A stretch of DNA of 7,703 nt, from NCBI RefSeq assembly GCF_965660005.1, contig NZ_CBFHYF010000062.1:1-7703 (forward strand), read 5' to 3'. The position numbers and the translations under genes are program-made. Positions 1-5,490 of this stretch are shown here, piece after piece. This DNA is from Porticoccus sp965660005. GTDB lineage: Bacteria; Pseudomonadota; Gammaproteobacteria; Pseudomonadales; Porticoccaceae. The notes beneath the pieces are model-generated. The model did no database searches and was not told the DNA's origin. It worked only from the letters and a program-made list of their open reading frames with translations. Each line of letters begins with the position of its first letter. Positions within the stretch are counted from its first letter, which is position 1.

Positions 1-757
1 CTTGATAGTGGACGGGTACTCCGGCAGTGGACAGTGTCACGGATTGTTTTTCCAGCATCACCTGTTGGCCATCCAGTTCCGTCAGCAGGTTTTCCATAGA
101 GTCAGCAACCAACTCGATAACGCCCTGTTCAAGGGCATCATTTGCCGACAGACTCAGCCCCTCGCGCACGGCGCGCTCCGCCCAGTCGCCGTTGCGTCCT
201 CTCAATTGTGCCAGACTGCGGATATACGCCACCGCATCATTCACTACCTTTCGCTCCATGGCGTCACCTTGGGGAACGGCTTTTTCTTCTTTGTCATCCT
301 TGCCTTTTTTGGGATCATCGCTACCCGGCATGCTGGGTAACCCCGGTGATCCGCCGCCCAGCTGCACAGGCGTTGCCGCACCGAGGTTAGTCCCCCGGGC
401 CATAGCGGCCAGATGTGTGGCGTAGAGCAGATAAGTACCGGCGCTGGCGGCTCTCGCCCCACTCGGGGATACATAACCAATCACTGGCAGGGGGGAAGCG
501 AGGATGACTTTAACCATGTCCCGCATGGCCATATCCAAACCGCCGGGGGTGTCTATGCGCAGGATCGCCATACTGGCCCCGGCAGAAACAGCTTTATCTA
601 GGGACCGCTCCATATGGTCAGCCGTTGCGGGGCCAATAGCGCCCTCAATATCGATGACCCATATTTCTGCCCGGAGAGTGGCAGAAAGAAAAAAAAGTGA
701 AACCAGCAGGCAACTGCGAAGTAGAAGGTGGTTGGCGCAACGCGACAAGAGTTTCAT
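1..757 (-). CDS. NfeD-family membrane-bound serine protease (ClpP-class), N-terminal part, cut by the left window edge
   Basis: 252 codons are visible, reading leftwards from an ATG at 757. Residues 1-30 are a signal peptide (MKLL start, hydrophobic LLVSLFFLSA core, LRA before EIW). A ClpP/crotonase-like protease domain follows: RIDTPGG at 67-73, SPSGARAASAG at 98-107 with the likely nucleophile Ser105, and RKVVNDAVAYIRSLA from 169 with the likely general base Lys170. This matches the Ser97/Lys138 dyad of the archaeal stomatin-cleaving protease PH1510. The C-terminal membrane helices and OB-fold expected of full-length NfeD lie outside the window. A charged Lys/Asp/Glu stretch at about 145-159 lies between the two catalytic residues. 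Family knowledge: these proteases sit at the membrane, act with a stomatin/SPFH partner, and are often encoded beside it; that neighbour would lie to the left. An in-frame ATG 12 codons upstream (793) is possible, but 757 places the signal peptide correctly. Confidence 0.9.
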   Translation of the reverse strand, partial: MKLLSRCANHLLLRSCLLVSLFFLSATLRAEIWVIDIEGAIGPATADHMERSLDKAVSAGASMAILRIDTPGGLDMAMRDMVKVILASPLPVIGYVSPSGARAASAGTYLLYATHLAAMARGTNLGAATPVQLGGGSPGLPSMPGSDDPKKGKDDKEEKAVPQGDAMERKVVNDAVAYIRSLAQLRGRNGDWAERAVREGLSLSANDALEQGVIELVADSMENLLTELDGQQVMLEKQSVTLSTAGVPVHYQ

Positions 758-763
758 GCTGCC

Positions 764-792
764 AGTATAGAACAGACAATCGGTACTGTTCA
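764..792 (-). promoter_or_regulatory. Possible sigma70-type promoter for nfeD
   Basis: On the minus strand TGAACA (-35, 4/6 matches) is separated by 17 nt from TATACT (-10, 5/6 matches). The -10 ends only 6 nt before the ATG at 757, so transcription would begin at or very near the start codon. No clear Shine-Dalgarno sequence lies between them. The hexamers could be a chance match. Confidence 0.22.
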
Positions 793-885
793 TTTTTATC
801 GGCGCACCTGGCTCCGACTGAACCGGAAGAGGTAATCAGTGTTGTTGTCGACAGTGCTGCCAATTGTGCTGGCCAACAGATAGAC

Positions 886-914
886 TTCGGTAAACGGACG
901 TAACCCGATAAAAT
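886..914 (+). promoter_or_regulatory. Weak candidate promoter for the SDR gene
   Basis: TAAAAT (-10, 5/6) at 909-914 lies 17 nt after TTCGGT, a poor -35. It sits in the divergent intergenic region about 65 nt before the SDR start at 980, the right place for this gene's promoter. The poor -35 implies a weak or activator-dependent promoter, if it is real. The rest of the intergenic stretch 758-979 shows nothing else I can support. Confidence 0.25.
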
Positions 915-965
915 ATGCTCGGATGATGTCGTCGACTCCTTCGGGGTTGGATGTAAAAACACCAC

Positions 966-971
966 AGGAGG
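966..971 (+). promoter_or_regulatory. Strong ribosome binding site AGGAGG that decides the SDR start
   Basis: A perfect AGGAGG lies 8 nt before the ATG at 980 and only 2 nt before the in-frame ATG at 974. It lies downstream of another in-frame ATG at 923. The spacing favours 980, which also puts the Rossmann-fold strand at the usual distance from the N-terminus. Confidence 0.8.
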
Positions 972-979
972 ATATGTTG

Positions 980-1753
980 ATGAAGTCTTTTACCAAAAAA
1001 GTCGTGATTGTCACAGGAGCCACTTCTGGGTTGGGCGAAGCCGCAGCCCTGAAGTTTGCCAGTGAGGGGGCAAACGTAGTGGTGGCTGCCCGTCGCGAAG
1101 ATAAAGGCCAAGCCGTGTTGCGGAAGATTGAGGCGCTTGGTGCAGAAGGGATGTTTATCAAAACCGATGTGACTCGTGGCGCGGATATTGAAGCGATGGT
1201 GGAAAAAACCCTTGCCAGATTTGGTAAGTTGGACTGCGCGGTGAACAGTGCCGGCATTTCCGGTCCGGTATTGGTGCCGGTTGCGGAGATTGAAGAAGCC
1301 GATTGGGATGCTCTGATGGATACCAACCTGAAAGCGGTATGGATGTGCATGAAATATCAGATCCGCGCCATGCTCAAGCAGGGTGCTGGTTCTATCGTCA
1401 ACATTTCGTCGATTTATGGTTATAAACCCAGTGATGTGGGGCATGCGCCCTATTGTGCCAGCAAGTATGCGTTGATTGGCCTGTCGAAATCCGCAGCCAT
1501 TGACTATGGTCAGCAGGGCATTCGGGTCAATGTGGTTTCGCCGGGTTATACCCATTCGGAGATGATCGATCCGGTTGCCGAGGCGCAGCCCGAGTTCATC
1601 AATGCGGTGGTGAACCGTTATTCGGCCATGAACCGGCTCGGTCGCGCGGAAGAGACGGCAGAGGCTACCGCTTGGCTGTGTTCCGATGCTGCAAGTTTTG
1701 TGAACGGTGCTGTATTGCCTGTGGATGGTGGTGATACCAGGCGGCTATATTAG
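980..1753 (+). CDS. Short-chain dehydrogenase/reductase (classical SDR, FabG-like)
   Basis: This is a 257-residue protein, the normal length for a classical SDR. The cofactor motif TGATSGLG is at 12-19, and DV after the third strand is at 63-64. The usual NNAG is NSAG at 89-92. Asn116, Ser144, Tyr158 and Lys162 (in YCASK) form the catalytic tetrad. SPG at 187-189 and VNGAVLPVDGG near the C-terminus are also typical. The second strand ends in AARRED with no acidic residue, which in this family usually indicates NADP(H) over NAD(H). The protein is cytosolic and would reduce a carbonyl or oxidise an alcohol; the substrate cannot be read from the sequence and no neighbour suggests a pathway. Names such as glucose 1-dehydrogenase or 3-oxoacyl-ACP reductase would over-specify it. 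The start rests on the AGGAGG at 966-971. The gene is divergent from nfeD. Confidence 0.93.
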   Translation: MKSFTKKVVIVTGATSGLGEAAALKFASEGANVVVAARREDKGQAVLRKIEALGAEGMFIKTDVTRGADIEAMVEKTLARFGKLDCAVNSAGISGPVLVPVAEIEEADWDALMDTNLKAVWMCMKYQIRAMLKQGAGSIVNISSIYGYKPSDVGHAPYCASKYALIGLSKSAAIDYGQQGIRVNVVSPGYTHSEMIDPVAEAQPEFINAVVNRYSAMNRLGRAEETAEATAWLCSDAASFVNGAVLPVDGGDTRRLY

Positions 1754-1777
1754 GTGGAAAAGATTCTTCTGTAGTCG

Positions 1778-1805
1778 TTAACGGTGGCTGTAAAGTTGTT
1801 ATCAC
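1778..1805 (+). promoter_or_regulatory. Weak candidate promoter for the small membrane protein gene
   Basis: TTAACG (4/6 to the -35 consensus) and TATCAC (4/6 to the -10) are separated by 16 nt in the 71-nt gap after the SDR gene. No terminator hairpin is visible in that gap, so read-through from the SDR promoter is an equally good explanation. Confidence 0.2.
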
Positions 1806-1824
1806 ACGCGCAACAGGTTGTGTT

Positions 1825-2103
1825 ATGAAAACGGTGTTTCGGAAAATTTTCTGGCCTATTCTGCGTTTTTTCGAGCGCAATGCATCTGCACAGGGCTATC
1901 GTCCTTTGAATAGGAAAATTCTGCTTTCTGTCGGCATTCTTTTTTGGATTCTTACCGGAATCTCACTTTATTTTGTGATTTCGGCAGCAGTGATTGGTGG
2001 CCTGATTCCTGTAATCGGTTTTTTCATTGCTGGCACAATCTGTCTGGTGGTTGCCCTGCTGGGCAGTGATGGGGCAGTGGTGAAAATATGGGGAAACCGA
2101 TAG
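1825..2103 (+). CDS. Small two-helix inner-membrane protein of unknown function
   Basis: A 92-residue protein. An amphipathic, basic and aromatic N-terminus (residues 1-18, with KIFWPILRFFE) precedes a polar linker, then two hydrophobic segments at about 32-53 and 56-79. The short C-terminal tail is SDGAVVKIWGNR. The turn between the helices is only a few residues, so a hairpin with both ends in the cytoplasm is likely; the N-terminal Lys/Arg residues agree with that. There is no catalytic or metal-binding motif. A short AGG lies about 8 nt before the ATG. The gene is 71 nt downstream of the SDR gene on the same strand and ends just before a strong terminator. I do not assign a named family. 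Length, composition and location argue that it is real. Confidence 0.75.
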   Translation: MKTVFRKIFWPILRFFERNASAQGYRPLNRKILLSVGILFWILTGISLYFVISAAVIGGLIPVIGFFIAGTICLVVALLGSDGAVVKIWGNR

Positions 2104-2124
2104 AGCCATTGAGCAGTGACGCGT

Positions 2125-2157
2125 ATGAAAAAAGGGGCTGTGTGCCCCTTTTTTCAT
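2125..2157. terminator. Bidirectional Rho-independent terminator between convergent genes
   Basis: A perfect 14-bp inverted repeat has arms at 2125-2138 and 2144-2157 around the 5-nt loop TGTGT. Each arm has six A or T, then a GGGG/CCCC block and one closing G-C pair next to the loop. Read from either side, the GC-rich stem is followed by a run of six T, so it can end both the gene finishing at 2103 (plus) and the one finishing at 2179 (minus). Confidence 0.92.
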
Positions 2158-2178
2158 GGTGTCTGAATCAATCTCTGA

Positions 2179-2784
2179 TTAAATTTTCTGGCCTTCCGGG
2201 AGGTTTTCATAGACCTCTTCTTCGGGTGCGGCATTCAGTATTGCCTTAAAGTAACTGCTGGGCAGTTTGATTTCGTAGGTACGATTACCGCTGATCGTCA
2301 AATCCATGCCCATATTGGCGCTGTCAAAGAAGCGGATAAATGACAGTGGAAGAGCGACGCGCTCTTCATAGCGGCAATTGGCCGCCTTGCACACATACTC
2401 GTCTTTGGACATCGGGACAAGGCGCATTTCGCCATCTTTGGTTTTTGCCTTGGTGTAGGAGCGCCAGCCTTCGTCATTGTACTGGGCCGTGATGTAGAGA
2501 ACGTACTGGTCTTCTCCCTCCAGATCTACAGCGCGCACCAGATAAATCTCGGAAAAATTATCAGACAGGTTTTTTTCCGAGAGGGCAAAGTTTGGTCCGT
2601 AGGTGATTTCACCATTCACTGGATCCATTTTGTATTCAATCAGGGTACTGATTTCCTCTGGGGACTGCCAGTTGATCTGAGCTTCTTTGGAGCTTTCCTG
2701 GGAAGCAGGCTCATTATTTGTATCGGCGTGGACTTGCAGGGAAGTCAGTGCCACGAGGGCGAGTATCTGTGGGATTAATTTCAT
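2179..2784 (-). CDS. Exported protein of unknown function, about 200 residues
   Basis: A 201-residue protein with a clear signal peptide: MKLIPQ, a hydrophobic LALVALTSL core, and a probable signal peptidase I cut after VHA (residue 20). There is no lipobox cysteine. A polar, Glu/Ser/Asn-rich stretch (21-40) is followed by a region rich in beta-type sequence: SEIYLVRAV, QYVLYITAQY, and TISGNRTYEIKLP near 163-175. Only two cysteines occur, Cys132 and Cys137, in VCKAANC, well placed for a local disulfide in the periplasm. A GGAG at 2791-2794 lies 6 nt before the ATG. The protein has no transmembrane segment apart from the signal, so it is probably periplasmic or secreted. The gene stands alone on the minus strand and shares the terminator at 2125-2157. 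I do not recognise the family. Confidence 0.85.
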   Translation of the reverse strand: MKLIPQILALVALTSLQVHADTNNEPASQESSKEAQINWQSPEEISTLIEYKMDPVNGEITYGPNFALSEKNLSDNFSEIYLVRAVDLEGEDQYVLYITAQYNDEGWRSYTKAKTKDGEMRLVPMSKDEYVCKAANCRYEERVALPLSFIRFFDSANMGMDLTISGNRTYEIKLPSSYFKAILNAAPEEEVYENLPEGQKI

Positions 2785-3184
2785 TTGTGACTCCGTGGTA
2801 TTGATGAGTGCTTGACTCGTTCATTTTTATTGGTCGCTATGCTTGCGTTTTTGCCTGTGCATTTCAACCTGTTTATTGCTTAATAACGTTCCAGCATCAC
2901 CTCATAGCCGTTCCGTAAATCGTGCTGTTGAATACGGGTGTTAAGGATATGTCGGCAACTATGAGTCTTCCAGTTATCGATGGTTCCTGAATAAATCAAT
3001 TTTTGCAGCTAAAGCACAAATTTGTTAGCAGTCACTTCTACGGGAGTGGCCTGTGTATGGATTAGCGTGAATCTATGATAAGGGGTGATGCCTTGCCTGA
3101 TTCACCGTTGTCTCAATGAATGGCGGCACTATGCTAAGATGCACGATTTGTGATCCTTGAGCCCAGTTTTTTGCCGTGAGCCAG
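2785..3184. other. 400-nt intergenic region between divergent genes
   Basis: This stretch separates the minus-strand exported-protein gene from the plus-strand hydrolase gene, so it should hold promoters for both. On the right there is a plausible promoter at 3108-3140. For the minus-strand gene I found no convincing -35/-10 pair. Its leader has a small imperfect hairpin (6-bp arms at 2804-2809 and 2815-2820, one G-T pair) and the AT-rich motif at 2819-2833 that also occurs upstream of nfeD. The middle, about 2870-3060, is AT-rich with no open frame longer than about 15 codons that has a ribosome site. It has no tRNA-like fold or strong hairpin. Confidence 0.6.
3108..3140 (+). promoter_or_regulatory. 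Probable promoter of the hydrolase-dUTPase unit
   Basis: TTGTCT at 3108-3113 is followed after 16 nt by TATGCT at 3130-3135. Overlapping it, TGCTAAGAT at 3132-3140 fits an extended -10 (TGN followed by TAAGAT). Either reading gives a short leader of about 40 nt before the start codon at 3185. No other strong candidate lies near the gene. Confidence 0.5.
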
Positions 3185-3817
3185 ATGACACCCTATATCG
3201 TGCGAACTTTTCCAGTGGGGCCTTTGCAGTGTAATTGTACCATTGTAGGCGACCCCGTCTCCCGTCGGGCACTCGTAATTGATCCCGGTGGCAATGCTGC
3301 AGACATTCAGGCACTTCTGGCAGAATTACAGTTAAGTGTTGTGGCGATTATTCATACCCATGCACACCTGGATCATATTCTCGCTGCCGGGGAGATCAAA
3401 AAAACCACCGGGGCACCAATTTACCTCCATCGGCAGGATATGTTTCTGTGGCGTGGTGTAGCCGAACAATGTGCCATGTTTGGCGTGCCGTTGGTGACTT
3501 TGCCAGATCCGGATCATTACCTCCAGGATGGTCATGACCTGGGTTGTTGTGGCGGTATTGCATTGCACACACCAGGGCACACACCGGGATCAACCAGCTT
3601 CTGGTTTGAGCCAGTCAATCTGTTGATTGCCGGAGATACCCTGTTCCGTGGTGGTATCGGTCGGACCGACTTTCCTGGTGGCAATCATGACCAGATCGTC
3701 AAATCCATTCGTGAACGGCTTTATACACTGAATGATAATGTGGCTGTGGTCACCGGGCATGGTCCGGCCACCACGATCGGTGATGAAAAACACCACAATA
3801 TGTTCGTGCGGGCCTGA
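3185..3817 (+). CDS. Metallo-beta-lactamase-fold hydrolase, GloC/YcbL-like (type of hydroxyacylglutathione hydrolase)
   Basis: From the ATG at 3185 this is a 210-residue protein. The metal-binding set is complete: THAHLDH gives His59, His61, Asp63 and His64; GHTPGS gives His132; GDTLF gives Asp151; GHGP gives His192. These ligands bind two metal ions. The GDTLFRGGIGRTDFPGG block and the N-terminal region with Asn-Cys resemble E. coli YcbL (GloC), a single-domain glyoxalase II-like enzyme. The C-terminal glutathione-binding domain of classical GloB is absent, as is usual for this group. The likely reaction is hydrolysis of a thioester such as S-lactoylglutathione in the cytosol; the true substrate is an inference from the family. 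A GTG at 3176 in the same frame would add three residues. The ATG is preferred because GTGA lies 5 nt before it and nothing resembling a ribosome site precedes the GTG. The dUTPase gene follows after 33 nt without a terminator. Confidence 0.9.
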   Translation: MTPYIVRTFPVGPLQCNCTIVGDPVSRRALVIDPGGNAADIQALLAELQLSVVAIIHTHAHLDHILAAGEIKKTTGAPIYLHRQDMFLWRGVAEQCAMFGVPLVTLPDPDHYLQDGHDLGCCGGIALHTPGHTPGSTSFWFEPVNLLIAGDTLFRGGIGRTDFPGGNHDQIVKSIRERLYTLNDNVAVVTGHGPATTIGDEKHHNMFVRA

Positions 3818-3850
3818 TGCCTGCTTTCCCCCAATAAAAATGGAGTCCCC

Positions 3851-4468
3851 ATGAAGCAACAGATGCTGGCAATGCTGGAGTTGCAGAATGCGATGAACAG
3901 CAGGGTGAATGAGAACTGGGCCGAGCAGCATTTTGCGTGGTATCGGGCGATATGGGTGGAGTGTGCTGAATTACTTGATCACTATGGTTGGAAGTGGTGG
4001 AAAAAACAGACGCCGGATGCCAATCAGGTAAAACTGGAATTGGTCGATATCTGGCATTTCGGGCTCAGCATTTTGTTGCTGGAATCACCGGATCATGAGG
4101 CCATTGCCCAGCTGGTAGACCAGCAATTGGCCGATGCAAAACCTTCCGGGGATTTCCGTGAAGACCTCGAGGCATTTACGCTGAGTACCCTGCAAACCAA
4201 AAAATTTGATGTCGCCAGGTTTGGTGCCTTGATGGCAGGTGTGGGATTGGGTTTTGATGAGCTCTATACCCGCTATGTGGGCAAAAATGTACTGAATTTT
4301 TTTCGTCAGGATCACGGCTATCAGGATGGCAGTTACCGAAAGCAATGGGGGAGCAAGGAAGATAATGAGCACCTGGTGGAGGCGGTTGCGGAACTGGATC
4401 ACCGCCGCCCGGAATTCAAGGACGATCTCTATCAGGCCTTGCAGCATCGCTATGCGGACAGCGCCTGA
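3851..4468 (+). CDS. dUTP diphosphatase, dimeric all-alpha type (dUTPase_2 / MazG-like NTP-PPase superfamily)
   Basis: A 205-residue protein. The metal-binding motifs of all-alpha NTP pyrophosphatases are present: ECAE (Glu37, Glu40) and ELVD (Glu63, Asp66), with the aromatic stretch GWKWWKK between them. The nucleotide-binding signature of dimeric dUTPases is at 144-164: GKNVLNFFRQDHGY then GSYRKQW, with Lys145, Asn146, Asn149, Arg152, His155 and Tyr162. EDN at 170-172 completes the block. The enzyme would hydrolyse dUTP (and, in this family, dUDP) to dUMP and so keep uracil out of DNA while supplying thymidylate synthesis. It is unrelated to the beta-barrel trimeric Dut of E. coli; homologues are known from trypanosomatids, Campylobacter and phages. 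GGAG at 3842-3845 lies 5 nt before the ATG. It is probably co-transcribed with the hydrolase 33 nt upstream. Nothing around it suggests a prophage. Confidence 0.93.
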   Translation: MKQQMLAMLELQNAMNSRVNENWAEQHFAWYRAIWVECAELLDHYGWKWWKKQTPDANQVKLELVDIWHFGLSILLLESPDHEAIAQLVDQQLADAKPSGDFREDLEAFTLSTLQTKKFDVARFGALMAGVGLGFDELYTRYVGKNVLNFFRQDHGYQDGSYRKQWGSKEDNEHLVEAVAELDHRRPEFKDDLYQALQHRYADSA

Positions 4469-4473
4469 GCTGT

Positions 4474-4503
4474 TTGGGAGTCTGCGCTGAAAACCTATAG
4501 AAT
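4474..4503 (+). promoter_or_regulatory. Probable promoter of ttcA
   Basis: TTGGGA (4/6 to the -35) at 4474-4479 is followed by TAGAAT (5/6) at 4498-4503 with an 18-nt spacer, or by the overlapping TATAGA at 4496-4501 with a 16-nt spacer. It lies in the 85-nt gap after the dUTPase gene and would give a leader of about 45 nt. No terminator hairpin precedes it, so ttcA may also receive read-through. Confidence 0.5.
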
Positions 4504-4553
4504 GGTCTCTTTTCGGGCCTCCCCAATAACCCCAAAACTGTCACGAAACCACC

Positions 4554-5420
4554 ATGATCGATTTTGATACTCGCAAACAGCGACTGGAATTCAATAAGCT
4601 GCAAAAACGTCTGCGCCGCAATGTGGGCAAGGCCATTGCCGACTTCAACATGATTGAAGAGGGTGACAAGGTAATGGTCTGCCTCTCGGGCGGGAAAGAT
4701 TCCTATGGCATGCTGGATATTTTGCTGGGCTTGCAAAAAACCTCACCGGTCAGTTTTGAGCTGGTCGCCGTCAATCTGGACCAGAAACAACCTGGCTTTC
4801 CGCCGGAGGTATTGCCCCGCTATTTGACCGAGCTGGGGGTTCCCTTCCATATCCTGGAGAAAGACACCTACAGTGTTGTCACCGAGTTGATTCCGGAAGG
4901 CAAAACCTACTGCAGTCTCTGTTCGCGATTGCGGCGCGGGACTCTGTACGGCTTTGCCGAGCAGATTGGTGCCACCAGAATTGCCCTTGGTCACCATCGC
5001 GATGACATGATCGAAACGTTGTTTCTCAATATGTTCTACGGCGGAAAACTGAAATCCATGCCGCCAAAACTGCTCAGCGATGACAAGCAGAATATGGTGA
5101 TACGCCCACTTGCCTACTGCAAGGAAAGTGATCTGGAGCGCTATGCTGTAGCCAAGCAGTTTCCGATTATCCCCTGTAACCTGTGTGGCTCTCAGGATGG
5201 TTTGCAGCGCAAGGTCATCAAGGACATGTTGCAAACCTGGGAAAAACAACATCCCGGACGGCTGGAGACAATTTTTAGTGCGATGCAGTCCGTTGAGCCA
5301 TCCCAGCTGGCCGATACGTCCCTGTTTGATTTTGCAGATCTGAAACTGGAACGTGCACCACGTATTGGGGCGGTCAATCTCTGGGACAACGACAGCAACA
5401 AAGTTCGCGAGTCTGCCTGA
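4554..5420 (+). CDS. ttcA: tRNA 2-thiocytidine(32) synthetase TtcA
   Basis: A 288-residue protein of normal length for TtcA. The N-terminal PP-loop ATP pyrophosphatase domain carries SGGKDS at 45-50. CSLC at 120-123 and CNLC at 208-211 match the cysteines that hold the [4Fe-4S] cluster in E. coli TtcA (Cys122, Cys125 and Cys213 there). GHHRDD at 146-151 and the FYGGKLKSMPPKL region are also family-typical. The enzyme adenylates C32 of certain tRNAs in the cytosol and replaces its oxygen with sulfur, using sulfur supplied through a cysteine desulfurase. The ribosome site before the ATG is poor (ACGAAACCACC), so translation initiation may be modest. There is no better in-frame start, since the protein begins where the family does. 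A promoter candidate lies at 4474-4503. Confidence 0.97.
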   Translation: MIDFDTRKQRLEFNKLQKRLRRNVGKAIADFNMIEEGDKVMVCLSGGKDSYGMLDILLGLQKTSPVSFELVAVNLDQKQPGFPPEVLPRYLTELGVPFHILEKDTYSVVTELIPEGKTYCSLCSRLRRGTLYGFAEQIGATRIALGHHRDDMIETLFLNMFYGGKLKSMPPKLLSDDKQNMVIRPLAYCKESDLERYAVAKQFPIIPCNLCGSQDGLQRKVIKDMLQTWEKQHPGRLETIFSAMQSVEPSQLADTSLFDFADLKLERAPRIGAVNLWDNDSNKVRESA

Positions 5421-5431
5421 TGCGCTGCGGC

Positions 5432-5460
5432 TTTCGATGCCGGAGTGATCACCCTATAAT
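5432..5460 (+). promoter_or_regulatory. Probable dnaX promoter with consensus -10
   Basis: A perfect TATAAT at 5455-5460 lies 17 nt after TTTCGA (3/6 to the -35) at 5432-5437. It sits in the 70-nt gap between ttcA and dnaX and gives a leader of about 25 nt that includes the AAGGTGG ribosome site at 5474-5480. Confidence 0.6.
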
Positions 5461-5490
5461 CATTCCTTTTGGCAAGGTGGATATTGCCCC

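Noticed and set aside
27..425. Plus-strand open frames across the left end
   Set aside because: They are antisense to the NfeD protease, whose signal peptide and catalytic motifs fit the minus strand.
836..1555. Open frame of 239 codons on the minus strand opposite the SDR gene
   Set aside because: The plus-strand SDR has every family motif in order; this reading is rich in His, Arg and Asn with no domain pattern, typical of an antisense shadow.
3008..3029. Nested inverted repeat: GCTAA and TTAGC around CAAATTTG
   Set aside because: The arms are only 5 nt, AT-rich and off-centre from the inner palindrome. There is no nearby promoter for it to control with confidence, so chance is likely.
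3085..3105. GGTGA and TCACC inverted repeat just upstream of the hydrolase promoter
   Set aside because: The arms are 5 bp with a loop of about 12 nt; too short to claim as an operator without comparative support.
2949..3118. Tiny open frames of 13-14 codons in the 400-nt intergenic region
   Set aside because: They have no ribosome binding site and no recognisable leader-peptide pattern such as repeated regulatory codons followed by a terminator.
4743..5252. Minus-strand open frame of 169 codons opposite ttcA
   Set aside because: It covers the PP-loop and cysteine motifs of ttcA in antisense and shows no domain of its own.
5429..5444. Possible terminator after ttcA (CGGC and GCCG arms)
   Set aside because: The stem is 4 bp with no T run after it, and the region is better explained as part of the dnaX promoter.
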